Positions 48,089-61,371 of a DNA stretch of 64,000 nt are shown here, piece by piece; position 1 is the first letter of the stretch, and every line of letters begins with the position of its first letter. Under the pieces are notes generated by a model. It ran no database searches, was not told the origin of the DNA, and saw only the letters and a program-made list of their open reading frames with translations. The position numbers and the translations under genes were made by a program. The stretch covers positions 372,001-436,000 of the forward strand of contig NC_052119.1 in NCBI RefSeq assembly GCF_012273895.1, given 5' to 3'. Origin of the DNA: Zerene cesonia. Taxonomy: Eukaryota > Arthropoda > Insecta > Lepidoptera > Pieridae.

Positions 48089-49929
48089 TGGTAAAATACT
48101 CGATTACACATAGAATATCTTCTAGCATGGTAGTTAGTCATTAAAATTCTACTAATTTTCAATGACTACCTTAAATCATTAATCCGTGATTTTTATCGCG
48201 CCAAACCAAACCTGAATAATTTAAGGTCATAAACATGCTGTGAACTGTCCTTTTACAGAGGACAGGTGCAGTAATGGCATCCATTAAAACGCTATATAAT
48301 CTTGGTCGTTACAAGAAACACAGATAATCTTGCCATCGCATTCGTTCTAGTTGGATTCTAAAATTATCTAAATCTACAATTCCAGACTACGTATAGCTGC
48401 TTATAGTCATCTGCAAATCTCTACACGACCTTGTTTCTATTAATACTACGCATTCCTTCTAGTATGACAGGACCAGAATGGCGGCCAGCCTTGTGCCTCG
48501 ATTGTCAACAAGGTGACCCCACTGCGTATGACTTTTTCACCGTATATGGAAAACTCGATATGGTTGCGAACTTTTGAATTAAGAATATTGATTTATGTGC
48601 TCAAAAATAACACGCTTCAGTGATCAACTTTGTGTTGTAAAAAGATAAATTGGCAACACTTTCAATCACTTTTAATTATCGTATCTGTTTCGTACTTGAA
48701 TTTCGAAAAGTGTAAAAGTCATTAGTTGGATCTATTTTGTTTTACTTATTGGATCGCTTTTGAAATCCATTCCGCAACCTTTTTTCTAATAAATTCCGGA
48801 AAAACTAAATAAAAGAGATAGGGATAAATACCAGGTTCTTTTATAAATATACTAAGACCTCCAACAAGTATGTTTGTTATTTGAAAGCATCTGTTAACAG
48901 GAGTTAACATATCAAATTGCAGGAATTCACTTGAGTCGGAAGTCCGATGACTTTAGCAGGAAAAGTGCATCATTTTCGTATTGGTGCCGTATGGCTTCAT
49001 CAACGAGTAATTAATTACCTACTATGGTTTACCAGTAACTTGTATTAAGTATGGGTATATAAAAACGTTTTTTATATACCTACAGACCTGACAGCCAGCA
49101 GGTTCACGCACAAAATCCTGACCAGCACATTTTTCCATTAAAAAAAAAGTTTTATACTATTTATGCTAGGTATATTCCAAATTTAAAAAGTATGTAAATA
49201 TTGAAAAATATATAATTGCAGTACCCTTTTTTATTGTTGTAATGGAATGAACAATCATCAGAAAACAAAATATGATGACTACTCGTATTAATAACGAGAA
49301 TATACTGAACCAAATAACAAACTTGATGATTCGGAGATTTGATAAGATTTAAAGATAAGTAGAACAGGTTAACAAATTCACACAAATAAGCAAATAACAT
49401 ATCGATTTTAAAGATATCACTTATAATTGCCATCGAAACGGCGAGCGATAGACAGAAAATTAATAAAAATTACTTTAAGTATAAATGTTCTCTCTAGAAC
49501 CTAAGGTAGGAGTATTTTCTAAGATAATTCATTATTTATATTTAATTCTGGGTCCCGTGGTTTCGTCCATCATCCAAACAGCATACCTTCTTAAGACCAC
49601 GAGCATATACTTGGATCCTCAACTCAAATAGGAAATTAATATTCAACTATATTTGTGCTGCACTTTATTCGTAAAAGAGTCAGAGAGACTTTTGTATTTC
49701 TCCCAAATGACAACTTTAAAAACAAATTGCCGCATAAACATTTAAACAATTTCTTACTTATTACATTGTACGCAGTTTAGTAACTTCCGCCTAGACTCTA
49801 GAGTTACTTAAACACGTACAAAAATGCTTTGTTGTAAGTTTTATACAAATGTCACGTAAAGATCACCGAATATATTCGAGAATCTTCATATCTACTGAGA
49901 ATTTAAATGTGATATTGACATGATTGGAA

Positions 49930-50078
49930 AATAGCAACTACAGAGTCTCTTGCCGGCTCTTCTCTGTAGAAACTGCCTTCCGAACTGTTGGTAAATGTTA
50001 AAACTGTATTGTAGTATGACGACAAAAGTGTTTTTATAACAAGTCTAATTGAATAAATAAATGTTTTTTTGAGTTTCA
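49930..50078 (+). mobile_element. LINE 3' end, second copy
   Basis: 'ttgccggctcttctctgtag', 'aactgccttccgaactgttg', 'agtctaattgaataaataaa'. Same family as 3300-3450. Confidence 0.65.
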
Positions 50079-52814
50079 ATCATTGAATAATTCGCTTTAT
50101 CTGAATATTTATATTTTCTCAAATAATTTATGCAACTAAAATCTATTTATTCAATTTTATGAATAATAAATCATATTTACTGTCTGTGATTTCGGAATAA
50201 TGCAGTCGTTAAATAAACACTAATTAATTATTAATCAGTAGAGTGAGAATAAAAGCAATACTCATAAAAATGCGTTAAAATATTAGTTATACCTATTATC
50301 TGTGGTTATGCTTAACACTATTATATTTATAAAATATTATCTTGCTTAGCTATTAATCAATTAAAAAATGTTCACATTAATTTTCCCTTTAAGAAATCTA
50401 ATAGAAACAATCACATACTTAATACTTACTTCGAATTTGGAATTTTCAAAGATCTAATAGATCGCTAAATGAAAATTAGTAATCTCCTTTTTATTTTAAA
50501 AACTCCACAACATGGCAACAACCATATAGGAACCTACTATTAGACAAGAAAACGCTGCTCATCACACAATTGTTTTCTAGTATTGATAAATAATGGATCT
50601 ATCGACGTAAATGGACACGCTCGATGCTATATTGAATATTCCTATTTTATCACGTACTTAGAAGAACAAAAATGGCGGAACATGCATTCCGTTTGACGCA
50701 TCTATTTTTCAAGGTTTTACAAAGCGCCCTTGGCAAGTCAGTTAAATGGAGACGAATAAAAACAGATTCTTTGTCGTAAAAATGCCTTTTGATTAATAAA
50801 ACAGATTCTTGATTAAAGCTGATAAGGATTAAAACATTTAAATTATTTAGTCAAACGAAAATTCAAAAGTCGAACAAATTGATTTTGAAACATGCAAATC
50901 AAAAGATTTTATTGTAGAGTTAACAAAAAGGCATGGATTAAGAATGCAATTAGAAATCATTTTCGTTATAATCTATGGTCATAAATTTATATAGCTTCAG
51001 TAAGTTTTACCCCTCTAATTATGCTATGATTACTCAAACAATCCTATATTTTTTGCAAAGAGGAATATAATATGAACGTTCGTTAAATTTAAATGCATTG
51101 CATAGTGATTCATTATGTTATAATAGTTTAAATTAGAATGCGCTAAACGTCACGGTGTCAACGACCCCGCGCCATATTAAGTACGACGTCAAATCAAAAA
51201 TTACGTTTTAAATTTTATGGAGCGTCAAGCGGAGCTAACAATTAAGATTTCAAGAGCATAAGCATCACGGATGGCTGCTATCGTGTGTGAGCTATCTTTT
51301 TATTAGTTTCGTATCTAATTATCGCACTAATTAAATTTATTTTGATGCTAACTGGGAAGTAAGTTTATGATAATATTTTCGCATATCACAGTGTTTAAAA
51401 TTCAAATTTGAAATTTTAGCTTGAGGGGAAGCATACTACGTCATTTTGTAAATTATGAAATTAGTCAGTCATTTATAATGCATTAATTTGTGTTAGAAAT
51501 AGAAAACGTAAAAAACGGCATCCACTGAATATAAATTTAAAGTCATTATGTTATTATTGCTGACAAAGCGCGCAATCCCCTCGCAGTATTGATCTACATT
51601 CTACAGGATCGCAGTGGAGTGCCTGCTACCTAGGGTGGTGTCTGCGAGGGATATTCGGAAATACATAGCATCTAGATATGTACGCACTTCAAATGCCTAG
51701 CTTCTGTAGGCTGTACTTAACCCTAGTTCGATGGATGCTTTTAATTATAATCTAAATGAATAATTACTATCACGAAATAAATAGAATATAAAATATCATA
51801 TTTATGGTAATTGTTATTTTTATAAAAAGTTACATTTATGTAACAATTTATTCTTTCATTAATATTCTGCTTTTTAAAGTTCGTTGCGCTCCTAGAATCA
51901 TAATTCATAAGCTATTTATATTTATACACTTTTTTCATAAATTCTGCGCATCCGAAGCGCGCAAATTATTTTGTGTATTAATAATAAATTCTATAATGTA
52001 CATAAATATGTATACAATTATTTTATTCAGCATTAACCTCTTTAGTTTCAACCGTAGCATCATATTGTCCTATAGTTTCTATGTAAAAACAACCAATATG
52101 TTATTACGCGCCATATGTTATCTGTATTCCAAATTTCTTCTAAATTGGTGGAGTCGTTGTTTATAAAAAAAATATATTGGCATGGAATTCAGTTCCGTAA
52201 TATTTATAAGCTATACCACAGATAATATATTACTATACTAAGCTATACTGAGTTGAATGGATGAAATATACATATTTAACATTTTACAACATGTGCTCGA
52301 CACTGCATCGCACCCCCGCTTTAGGTATTAGGGTTGTTTGCTCTCAATCGATTCCATTCGGGAAGTTTTTGCATCTCTTTCCTCCCTCCGAGGTCTCCCT
52401 CACAGGCCACTGTCCTGTCTGAGCAGGTTATAATTGCAAGTCTAGTATCTATTTGTATACGGAAGATTTTTCTCAATTTTCTTTAATAAACTAATCTTTC
52501 TATATTATAAAGAGACAAGAGACTTGCATTTGGGATATATACTATTAGATCGATTTTAAAAATTCTGTGAGATGAGAGAGCTACATCTCAGATAGCACTT
52601 TTACCTAGTAACATTGACTTTTTTTCTTATGCCGCCCTTGCAAATCCGGGATAAGAAGGTAGTAAATATTATAATATTAAAAGTATTTTTAACTTTTTCC
52701 ATATGAATTACCTAATCATAAAAATGTTACAGTTGTTTGACTAATATATGTTTAATAACAAGTGAATGAGATAGGTTGCACACATTAACTGCGTTACATT
52801 GAGTCTTCTTGTCC

Positions 52815-52875
52815 ACCAGGCTGCCTGGTAGAGATCGCTGCTTTAGCGATAAGACCGCCTGTTGTGCTCTTTTGA
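52815..52875 (+). mobile_element. LINE 3' fragment, second copy
   Basis: 'ggctgcctggtagagatcgc' and 'ttagcgataagaccgcctgt'. Same family as 5890-5965. Confidence 0.5.
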
Positions 52876-54659
52876 TATCAGATTATATTATTTGCATTTG
52901 TATTACTTATTTTTGTATGGTTTGGTATTTATATCATCTTGTTTTTGGGATTTGAACTCCAAATCCCCCCTCCTTCCTCCCTGCTACGCTCATAATAGTA
53001 TAATATATCAACTAATTAATATGAAGTTGTTTTATGTTTTTATCACAACAATACAAGCATGATTCATTTGTTAACCAATGAGTTTAGGTTTCAGGAAAAT
53101 ATTGTTCGAACGCCACACTATATCTGAATAATAAACTGTGGTCGTTAAATTTTCATAGTTTAAGAACTAATTAATGTTTCAGTGAAGTAAATTCCACGTA
53201 GCTTTACGCTAAATTAAATTAAAAATAAATTATTTCATGTTATTTTAATAATGCGCTAGCTATTTTGTAATAAAATCATAAATAAATTAAAAATATTTTC
53301 ATAACTGAGAAACGACTCTCATGTTGATGACGTTATACAGTCTGAACCAAAATAAATTTCGTCTAATTCTAATCAAATCTATCTACACTCAATTATGTTA
53401 CTATAAATGGTAGCTTAATTGAAGGAATTATCAATTAATTATTTCGTGTACGATCACATTTATACGCTTTGATGCGTGAAAGTGGGAAAGTCTGTCGTTA
53501 CATCAAAACCGGTTCATGTCTTTTGTTATAAATGTATTTATTTATGCGTAAAATAAAACGAGAGTGGTGAAATCAATTTAATAAATGAATCTATACGTAA
53601 CTAAATTTAACTAGTTACCAAAATTGTATCAAAGTTCTTTAAAATAATGCTATGATGTTGCGATCATAGACATTTTATGGCCATAAATGAACACTGTTTC
53701 AACTATTATTAAACTTTCCTTAAATTAAATCAATTATAAAAAAATTCAGTAATCAAATCATGTACTTAAGCACATCATTATGATATATTCTTTTGACTCA
53801 CGTCCTAAAGTATTGATTGTAATTTAAATGCTTGAAAACAGCCTGATGTCAAGCATGTGTTCAACATTAGTCAGCTGTCTATTTTTAAAATGAACTAATA
53901 CGCTTCGAGCGTATCCTTTAACGTCCTTTTAGTTTTAATTTCAGAAAAAATGTGACTTCCAAAAATATTCTGCATCGGATTTATTTCAAGTGATGAACGG
54001 ATTTAAAGTTGAACGACACCATTTGTTAACCGGTACGAAGTAATTGTATTTATTAACATAACTTTGCACGATGGGAAGCGAACCATAAAAGATAGTTATT
54101 CTAGCTTATATATCGTTCTAAATTTTCGGCACGAAATGTCTATGACTCATGCAATGTTCCGAGTGCTCCCCTTAAATAAAGTCACCCTCACACGATCATT
54201 TAATCGTTCCAAGTATCGATTTATATGCGTAAATTATATGATTACAATAAACAGAGATGTGGGTAATATAATAACGTAAAACCTTGTTTACCGTCAAGTG
54301 ACCACGGTCATCTCGTATTACTCATGCTAAAGGGAATGTTTTATCCATGTCTTCATCGTCCAATGCATAAAATGAACAAAAGTACACGCAACGGCGGATT
54401 GTTTTAAAAACCGTATACGTAGATGAAGTCATGCAACCGCTCCCACCCGGCGAAATAAGTTCCGTTATTGACACAAAACAAAACACATGAAACGCTAACT
54501 TTACTTTTCAAAAGTTTAAAATCGAATTCGATATTTTTAAATTGACGTACGGAACTAATATTAAAAATAGAATGCCAAAATGTTTACGAGCAATTTCCAC
54601 GAATTACATGGACAAAGAAAACTCAGTAAACAGCCAAGTAAAAGTAAAAGATGACTTAC

Positions 54660-54760
54660 CTATTTATTTGGTTACGTAGAAAAATCACGTACACAGCGCT
54701 CGACGGGCGAAATGCGACTGTCTGTCTGTATTGAAGTACAGCGGTAGTATGCGGGACCGA
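54660..54760 (-). promoter_or_regulatory. Candidate first (5' UTR) exon and promoter of the thymosin gene
   Basis: On the minus strand a consensus donor (aatag/gtaagtc) lies at 54660/54659. Above it is a locally GC- and CpG-rich stretch (54690-54800) that stands out from the AT-rich surroundings. The nearest minus-strand acceptor with a following gene is that of the thymosin ATG exon at 42743, about 11.9 kb away. No other gene start fits. The link between the two is inference. Confidence 0.35.
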
Positions 54761-55044
54761 TAAATCGGGGGTGGCGGGCGCGGTGCCGGCTGTCGGTTCG
54801 TCGCACCTATAGTTGTTATGCTTATGTACCACGTTCGATGATTCATTCACATAAGTTATCGTTAAACAATACAAAGAATAAAAATTTAAGGACTTACAAT
54901 CAACATGAAGCGTCACTCGTTGACACAGATAAAGCAAAAGTGGTTGCAAAACAACAGTTTCAAAAACGGTCTAAATTATTTAAATTTTAACGTAACGCAC
55001 TAGTTTCGAACATATATTTAGATAACGAATATTTATTTTTCCAT

Positions 55045-55260
55045 GTATAAATCCTATCCTACTAATATTATAAATACGAAAGTTTATAAGGATGTGTGAG
55101 TGTGTTTGTTACTTCTTTCACGCAAAAACTGCTTAACCGATTGCAATGAAATTTGGTACGTAGATAGCTGGACAACTGGCATAACATATAGGCAACTTTT
55201 TATCCCGATAATCCTACGGGATACGGACTTATGCGGGTGAAACCGCGGGGCGCAACTCGA
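55045..55260 (-). mobile_element. RTE-like LINE/SINE tail
   Basis: Reverse-complement copy of the same family, from atcctatcctactaatatta to gaaaccgcggggcgcaact on the plus strand. Confidence 0.82.
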
Positions 55261-57954
55261 ATCATCCACCTGTACATGTACTCAGTAATGTGATGAGGTA
55301 TACTTTGATATTTTCATTCAAGAGAAAATGAAATCATAAAGATCATCAATTCTATATGTTACTTTACATTAGAATCCTGCAGCCATATAATGTACATATT
55401 ACGAGTTACTACATTCTGTGTGCGTACACGAGACTACGAACATACACAAATATCTAATAGGTATATCGCAGTACGCGGGCAGGCATTGATTTTTTTCGTC
55501 GACCTTAACCTTCCGCATAGCTTCCTGTTTCTAAAGATTAGAGAATGGGGATCAGTAATCTCAATAATAGGGCTTGGGGTTCCTAAGTCTTATATCGTGT
55601 AGATACTTAGAACAATCCATGTATAGAAAACTATTTTTTTATTATCATGTACTTAGAGGGGGTTGGGATGTATTGGAGAGAAACCGCGACGAACACCCCT
55701 CCCCAAACCATTTATATTCAGACCGAAAGCCTATCTAAATTGCTTTCTGCCTATAGTCGTCACACTGAACATAATAGTAGGAATATATATCGCACGAATA
55801 TTTAGAGAAACAAAGAGGTTTATCTAAGTATAAGGAAAAATAACAATAATTTATATTTTGTAATTCGAATTAGAAGAGGACTTTATATTCAAATGCTGCG
55901 TTTTAAATTTCGATCTTCATATTTTTTAATAATGAATAAGTTTATGATTGCATCGTTCAATGATTTATTGAGGGATAAATAAAAAAAATTGTGTCATAAT
56001 CGAAGGGGACATAAATAATATAATAAATAAATCGCGTTTATAAACCTGCTCAAACTCTTTATATAAAGTCACATAAACGATAACGACAATAAAAAATTAA
56101 AATAGCTCTTCAAGTGTGGTACCTATACACACTCATTTGTATTCTGATAATATACATTTCCTTTTGCTTGTGATGCGGGAAATGTGTAGATAAATCATTA
56201 ATTACAATTTAATCGGCGAACAAAGATCCGCGATCTACGAAAATAATGTTACAAGGCAGAGTTACTAATTAGTAGCCATTATATTTTTCAGAATTATTAA
56301 GGCATACCTTTATTTAATCTGTAGCTCTGGTATTCTACTGCTAAATCCTGTAGGAATGTTAATGTACTATATTACTAGCTTTTGCCTGCGGATTCGCGCG
56401 CGTTTATTCGGAGCACCATAACATTTTAATGAAATAACCAATGATATAACAACAGATCCTATCAGAGTGTTCAAAACGGACCAGCAATTCCAGACATACT
56501 CATATCCAAATTTGATACTTACAAACATAAAATGATTACACATTTATTTAATTTATAGCGTTCATTCTCAGTAGTAAATGAGTCGTATGTTGTAGAGAAT
56601 GATACAATAAGATTATACTGGTACTTTCTACTGTAAGTCTGATAACAAGGTCCTTAGGAGCACTCCAACTCCCACGATACAAATAAAGGATCCCATGACC
56701 TATTTTTCACTAGGTCTTCTTTCCATAATAAGTAATCCTGTCCAGAGTTCCTCTATCTGTTCTATTCTTATTTCAATAGATTTGTTTAATTCAAACAAAA
56801 GCGAAATATAGAAATATTTTCTTTCATACTCGTAGTAATAATGGAGCATTAAGAAAATTAATACAAATACTATGAAACTGTGCTCATAAAGAAACCAAAT
56901 GAATATTAATCATAAATGTAACTAAGCGAAAATAGCAAAAGAAACGAAATTTGTGGAAGTTATTGCGCTGCGATTTCGTGATAAGCCGCCATTTGATAAC
57001 GGTATTTGAAGTGCTATCGGTCACCAGTACATTTGCAGAAAACTTTCTTATCACTGGGATACTCTTTTATAAATTAAATGCATTAGTTATTTTATTTTCT
57101 TACTCCCAAGCCCAACGCGTGAGATATGTAAAAACGCAAACTGTACCATTTATAAGAGTATTCATTATTTGGCACGCTCGACTCCGTGTGTATGATGTAT
57201 GATTTGATGGAAAGGTGTTGTTTTGAAAATTTAATGCTTTAAATTTTACGTGTCACTCACTTTAATTGATTTCTTAGTTCTAATGAAAATGGTATTTTTA
57301 GCACGCTTATATTAGCTTCACCTGTGTGTTATATGTAACCGATTTCCGATTCCTTAAGACTCACGTTTGACGAGGAGACCTAATTTAATTCATTTTGTTT
57401 ATTTTCTAAGCATTTACAGCACTAATTATAATAGTTCTTATAATTCTTTCCTTACGCACGTGAGGTGAAGCATGTAAGACTTAGGTCTTGAGGTAACTTA
57501 TACAGTGATAAGGTTAGAATTAAATCATAAGTACGTAAAGTTTAACGTAAGCGGTAAATAAAAATATGTCGAGAACTGCATGTAGGTCTTTTATAAAATT
57601 TAACATATTTTGAGATTTTGCGTTAGCTAACAGCTTATATTAATTGTAATAACATATTATTATTCTAAAACTTTTAAGGATCTTTAGCTTGTACAACTGA
57701 ACCATACAAACTCAAACAGGACTTAATTTTATAAAAATCGTGCAATTTGTATGCACGACTATATATTCTTTTCTTCTTCTGTATCTAATTACTTACATCT
57801 TAGCTGGAGGTGGTGTTCGGAAAGATGGCGATTTGTCTTCATGGTAACTCTTTTTTACAACTGGCTTCAAAAAAGAGGAGATTCTCAATTCCAATGCATT
57901 TTTTTCCTCTTCAGAAATTTTGACTGCGTGAACCGATTGTTTGTGTTGATGGTT

Positions 57955-58093
57955 TTTATTGTATATTTGTAACGTTTTCATACAAAAACTGCTGCACCGA
58001 TCAAAAATTCTTTTACCACTGGAAATGTGCATCTTCATCGAGTGACAGGCAATATATGTACCACGGGTGAAGCCGGAGTCAATAGCTAGTTGT
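57955..58093 (-). mobile_element. Retroelement tail remnant
   Basis: Reverse orientation. The plus strand has 'aaaaactgctgcaccgatca' and ends accacgggtgaagccggagt...ctagtt. Confidence 0.55.
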
Positions 58094-61056
58094 ATAAAAA
58101 TTATGTAATCTACTATGTTATTTTGAATGATGTCTTGTTGTGTCCTTAGTTCGTCCTGACCCCATTCGAAATAAATTATGTGTTTACATGTTTACAACTA
58201 CAACATAATTTATGTCTGGTCTAGAGGTAGTTTTAGTTTTTTTATTTTATTTCTTTCGTACTGGTCGTGTAACAGCATGTTTATCTATATTCTATGTAAT
58301 TCTTGTTTATTTGAAATTAATCACCTTTTTGGGAAATTTGGTTGGAAAATAGGTAATTAATATTAAAAAGGGAATGAAAGGCGGACTACAACTTATGTTT
58401 TATTCCGTTTTTTTTTGTTTTCAAATTACGTAGTAGCTTATTACATGGTTTATTAAAAAATCCTCGTACCACAATTAAACATTTAATTTAAATTTTAATT
58501 CTTTCCCTATATGAAAAACATCAAGTTTTGTATTAGCCGAAACATTTCACCTTGATCTTGATCTTCGAACGAACTCTAACGCGGCGTAGGCAGCGCCTGA
58601 TTAATTAAATTAGCAAGTCCTTGATTTCGGTACGTGCCTATTGATTGCTAAAAACTACTTAATGTGTATTTACAGTTACATAATATAAAACTTGTTTCAT
58701 GCATATAGTCAATTATATAAATAATTTGACCTTTCTTTCAGAGATTATGTAAAACATACTTCTTACAAATTATGAAACGTACTTTTTTACAATTATACGT
58801 TTTCAGAATTCATGACTTTCTGCTACTCATTCTCCCGATAAGACATATGAATAAATGAAGACAAACGAACATTTAAAAAAAAATTATACTACTAACAACT
58901 GTTTAAACATTAATAATTTTACTCCTGGTTTTTTTTATAAATGCACAAGTGTGTGTTTTTCCTACACGTCGCAACAGACTGATTATCTGGTATATATTGA
59001 TCATCATTAAGTCCACAATAGTGATATAGGCTGCTTTTTACAGTGGTCAACTAAGACAAGTAAACATTTCATTCATAGGGGCATTTCCTTTGACTGCGTG
59101 GGCAAAACGGCTCGTTACAGCTTGTCATACAAATTATAAAGGAACTAGAAAACTCTTAGTCTGGAGGTTCCATCTTCTATTTGCATTATTCTTCGATTGT
59201 ATTCTGCTTCTAGGTATAGTGTGCTAATTAACCCGGGTTATAACCTGTATAATATAAAGAAATACCTGCTATTTAAAATCTTCACATTCCAGTGTTGTGG
59301 AAATATACATTCTACGCGTAGGTATGAAATAACCAGACGAATAAAAAAATGTGACTGCTTATTTTCATTAAAACTCGGAATTTTTATTAAAAAAAATTAC
59401 ATTCACATTTTTATTATTGAATATTATCTATATCAGGCATCGAACGTGAAACTTTCTACACTATCACTAATCCTGGGACTTGGATTTTGATGTTCATAAC
59501 ATTTGAAATTCATTGTCAGTCTTTTTACTTCTTCCATTATGGCAATAAGTTTCGACTATTTGATTGTCAATCTTAGTAAATTTTCCAAGAGTAACTTTTT
59601 TTACGAAACAATTATGTACATAAACTCATAAATACAGAGTACAATTATAATGGGGACAAAAAATAAAACACTTGTTGCCTGAAATAAAAAAATTTATTAT
59701 CTGTTTTTCTTTTTAACTCAATTAACTTTCTTTTTTCAATGTGTTTACATTATTCGTACAAAATATAAAATTACGTCTACTATACATACACTTACGAGAT
59801 CTATTCCCGGCTCTTATTTATAATCTAGTTTTAATCACTTTTATATAGAATTTAAGAAATAAAAATTTAATCTTAACAATTTAATAGATTTTCTGTGCGG
59901 TAGGCAAAGATGGTGGGTTTGATATTAAGCAAGAAATGAACTAATAATTTAATTTAAGAAGCGTAATCAGTTATAATAAAGGGTGAAGACCAAGAATATT
60001 TTATAAGGAAATTATAACTTATATTTTTTTCATAAATCTAAGCAAGGTAACGCGTTATGCAATAATTAATCTTTTTATCGCGCCAAAACGTACACTTTTA
60101 ATATTATACTCACGTATTTAAAATGAAAGGTTTAAGGTTAGCCTTTCTATTTTCTCTCTTTCACTCGAAAGATATAACAAAATAGTAATTAGTTAAATAT
60201 CTACTGGAGTTAATTAGTAAGGGGACATTAAATACAGATAAAATATACTGAATGCTATTAATGTTATGGCTATTCAATATTATAGTAAGCCATAAACACG
60301 ATAATCTATGATTTGCTTTTGAAAGAAACATATTATAACAAAAGCTTACAACCCTACGTCTTTACATGGTGATAATACGAAAATTTATAAATCTATCACC
60401 TTTGAACTTCAACATACAAATTATGAAGCATTAACTGCATTTTTGTTTTATTATATTATACAAAAAAACACAGGACATCCTTACAGAATGAATATATAAG
60501 CGGTGATAACCACAGCTTGAACAAAATATTCCTGGCCTCTTGTCATACCTAACCTAGAAACTTTTTTTATTAATATCATTGCAGTATTTTTGTAAGAAAC
60601 TCACTTCTAAATATGCAAAACCTATCCTAATTTACTTTTAAACAAAATATATTATTTCTCTCTTTCGGTGGACAATTGTTATTTACATTTATTTACATTA
60701 AAGCACATTTATATAATATTTTTAAATTTTTAAATGATATGTTTTAAGAAAATTATGAGAAAAAAATTAGTTTTGAATATAATTTAAGGCACACGTGGCG
60801 TCTATAACCCGATAGATTTTTTTACATTTATAAACAATTTGTTATATTTATAATGAATTCAATTTTAAAAATTGCGGAAAACTGTCAACTTTTTGTGATT
60901 TTAATGAATGGGAAAAAAGCCGACAAATTATCGTACAATAGAAAACTTTCATCTGTTGATTGAATAAAATTGGTATTAAATTAATTTTTAGTTAAATAGC
61001 ATTTAAGCCAAAAATGCTTATAAATATTAGAAACATTTATAAAAACTAAAAAAAAG

Positions 61057-61138
61057 AGTCATGAGGCGGGATTCGAACCCGCGTCTTTCGCCGATCCGTG
61101 GCGACACCTGACCATTCGGCCACCCATGATCACGGGAT
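61057..61138 (-). mobile_element. tRNA-derived SINE module near the Mdm2-like gene
   Basis: Minus strand: gatcatgggtggccgaatgg, anticodon-arm-like tcgcc/ggcga, B box cgggttcgaatcccgcc. The head module is not seen. Confidence 0.65.
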
Positions 61139-61371
61139 CAAAACTAAATTATTTAAGTCAAATAAAATAATTGCTAATAACGTTATGAAATTATTTGACT
61201 TGTATGTATGTGACAATCATAATAAACATTAACATATTTTAACAATTAAAGCTCTCTATGCATGCCTTGCGATAACATTGTTTATATTCTGTAGTTATTT
61301 CTTGACTAAAGCGAAAATAGAGGGAGCATTAATTCAATCAACAGATGGTGCTATTATCGAAACAGAAAACA

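Larger units (their letters stand above)
42744..54659. other. AT-rich stretch, probably the first intron of the thymosin gene
   Basis: No coding exon was recognised in 12 kb. If the 5' UTR exon at 54660 belongs to the thymosin gene, this is its first intron. A less AT-rich patch at 51550-51720 is unexplained. A perfect short palindrome, ggtatataaaaacg with its complement, is at 49054-49080. Confidence 0.45.
54761..61371. other. AT-rich intergenic stretch
   Basis: Only repeat remnants were recognised (55045, 56375, 57955, 61057). A fragment of the 42222 hairpin family is near 56010-56045. No gene seen. Confidence 0.5.

Noticed and set aside
51804..52166. 120-residue plus-strand frame with hydrophobic content
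   Set aside because: AT-rich Ile/Phe/Tyr composition typical of chance frames; no splice or promoter context.
54656..54949. 97-residue minus-strand frame
   Set aside because: No domain, crosses a consensus donor at 54660; better read as a 5' UTR exon and promoter.
57793..58038. 81-residue minus-strand frame rich in charged residues
   Set aside because: Its start lies in a retroelement tail and it has no recognised domain or splice partner.
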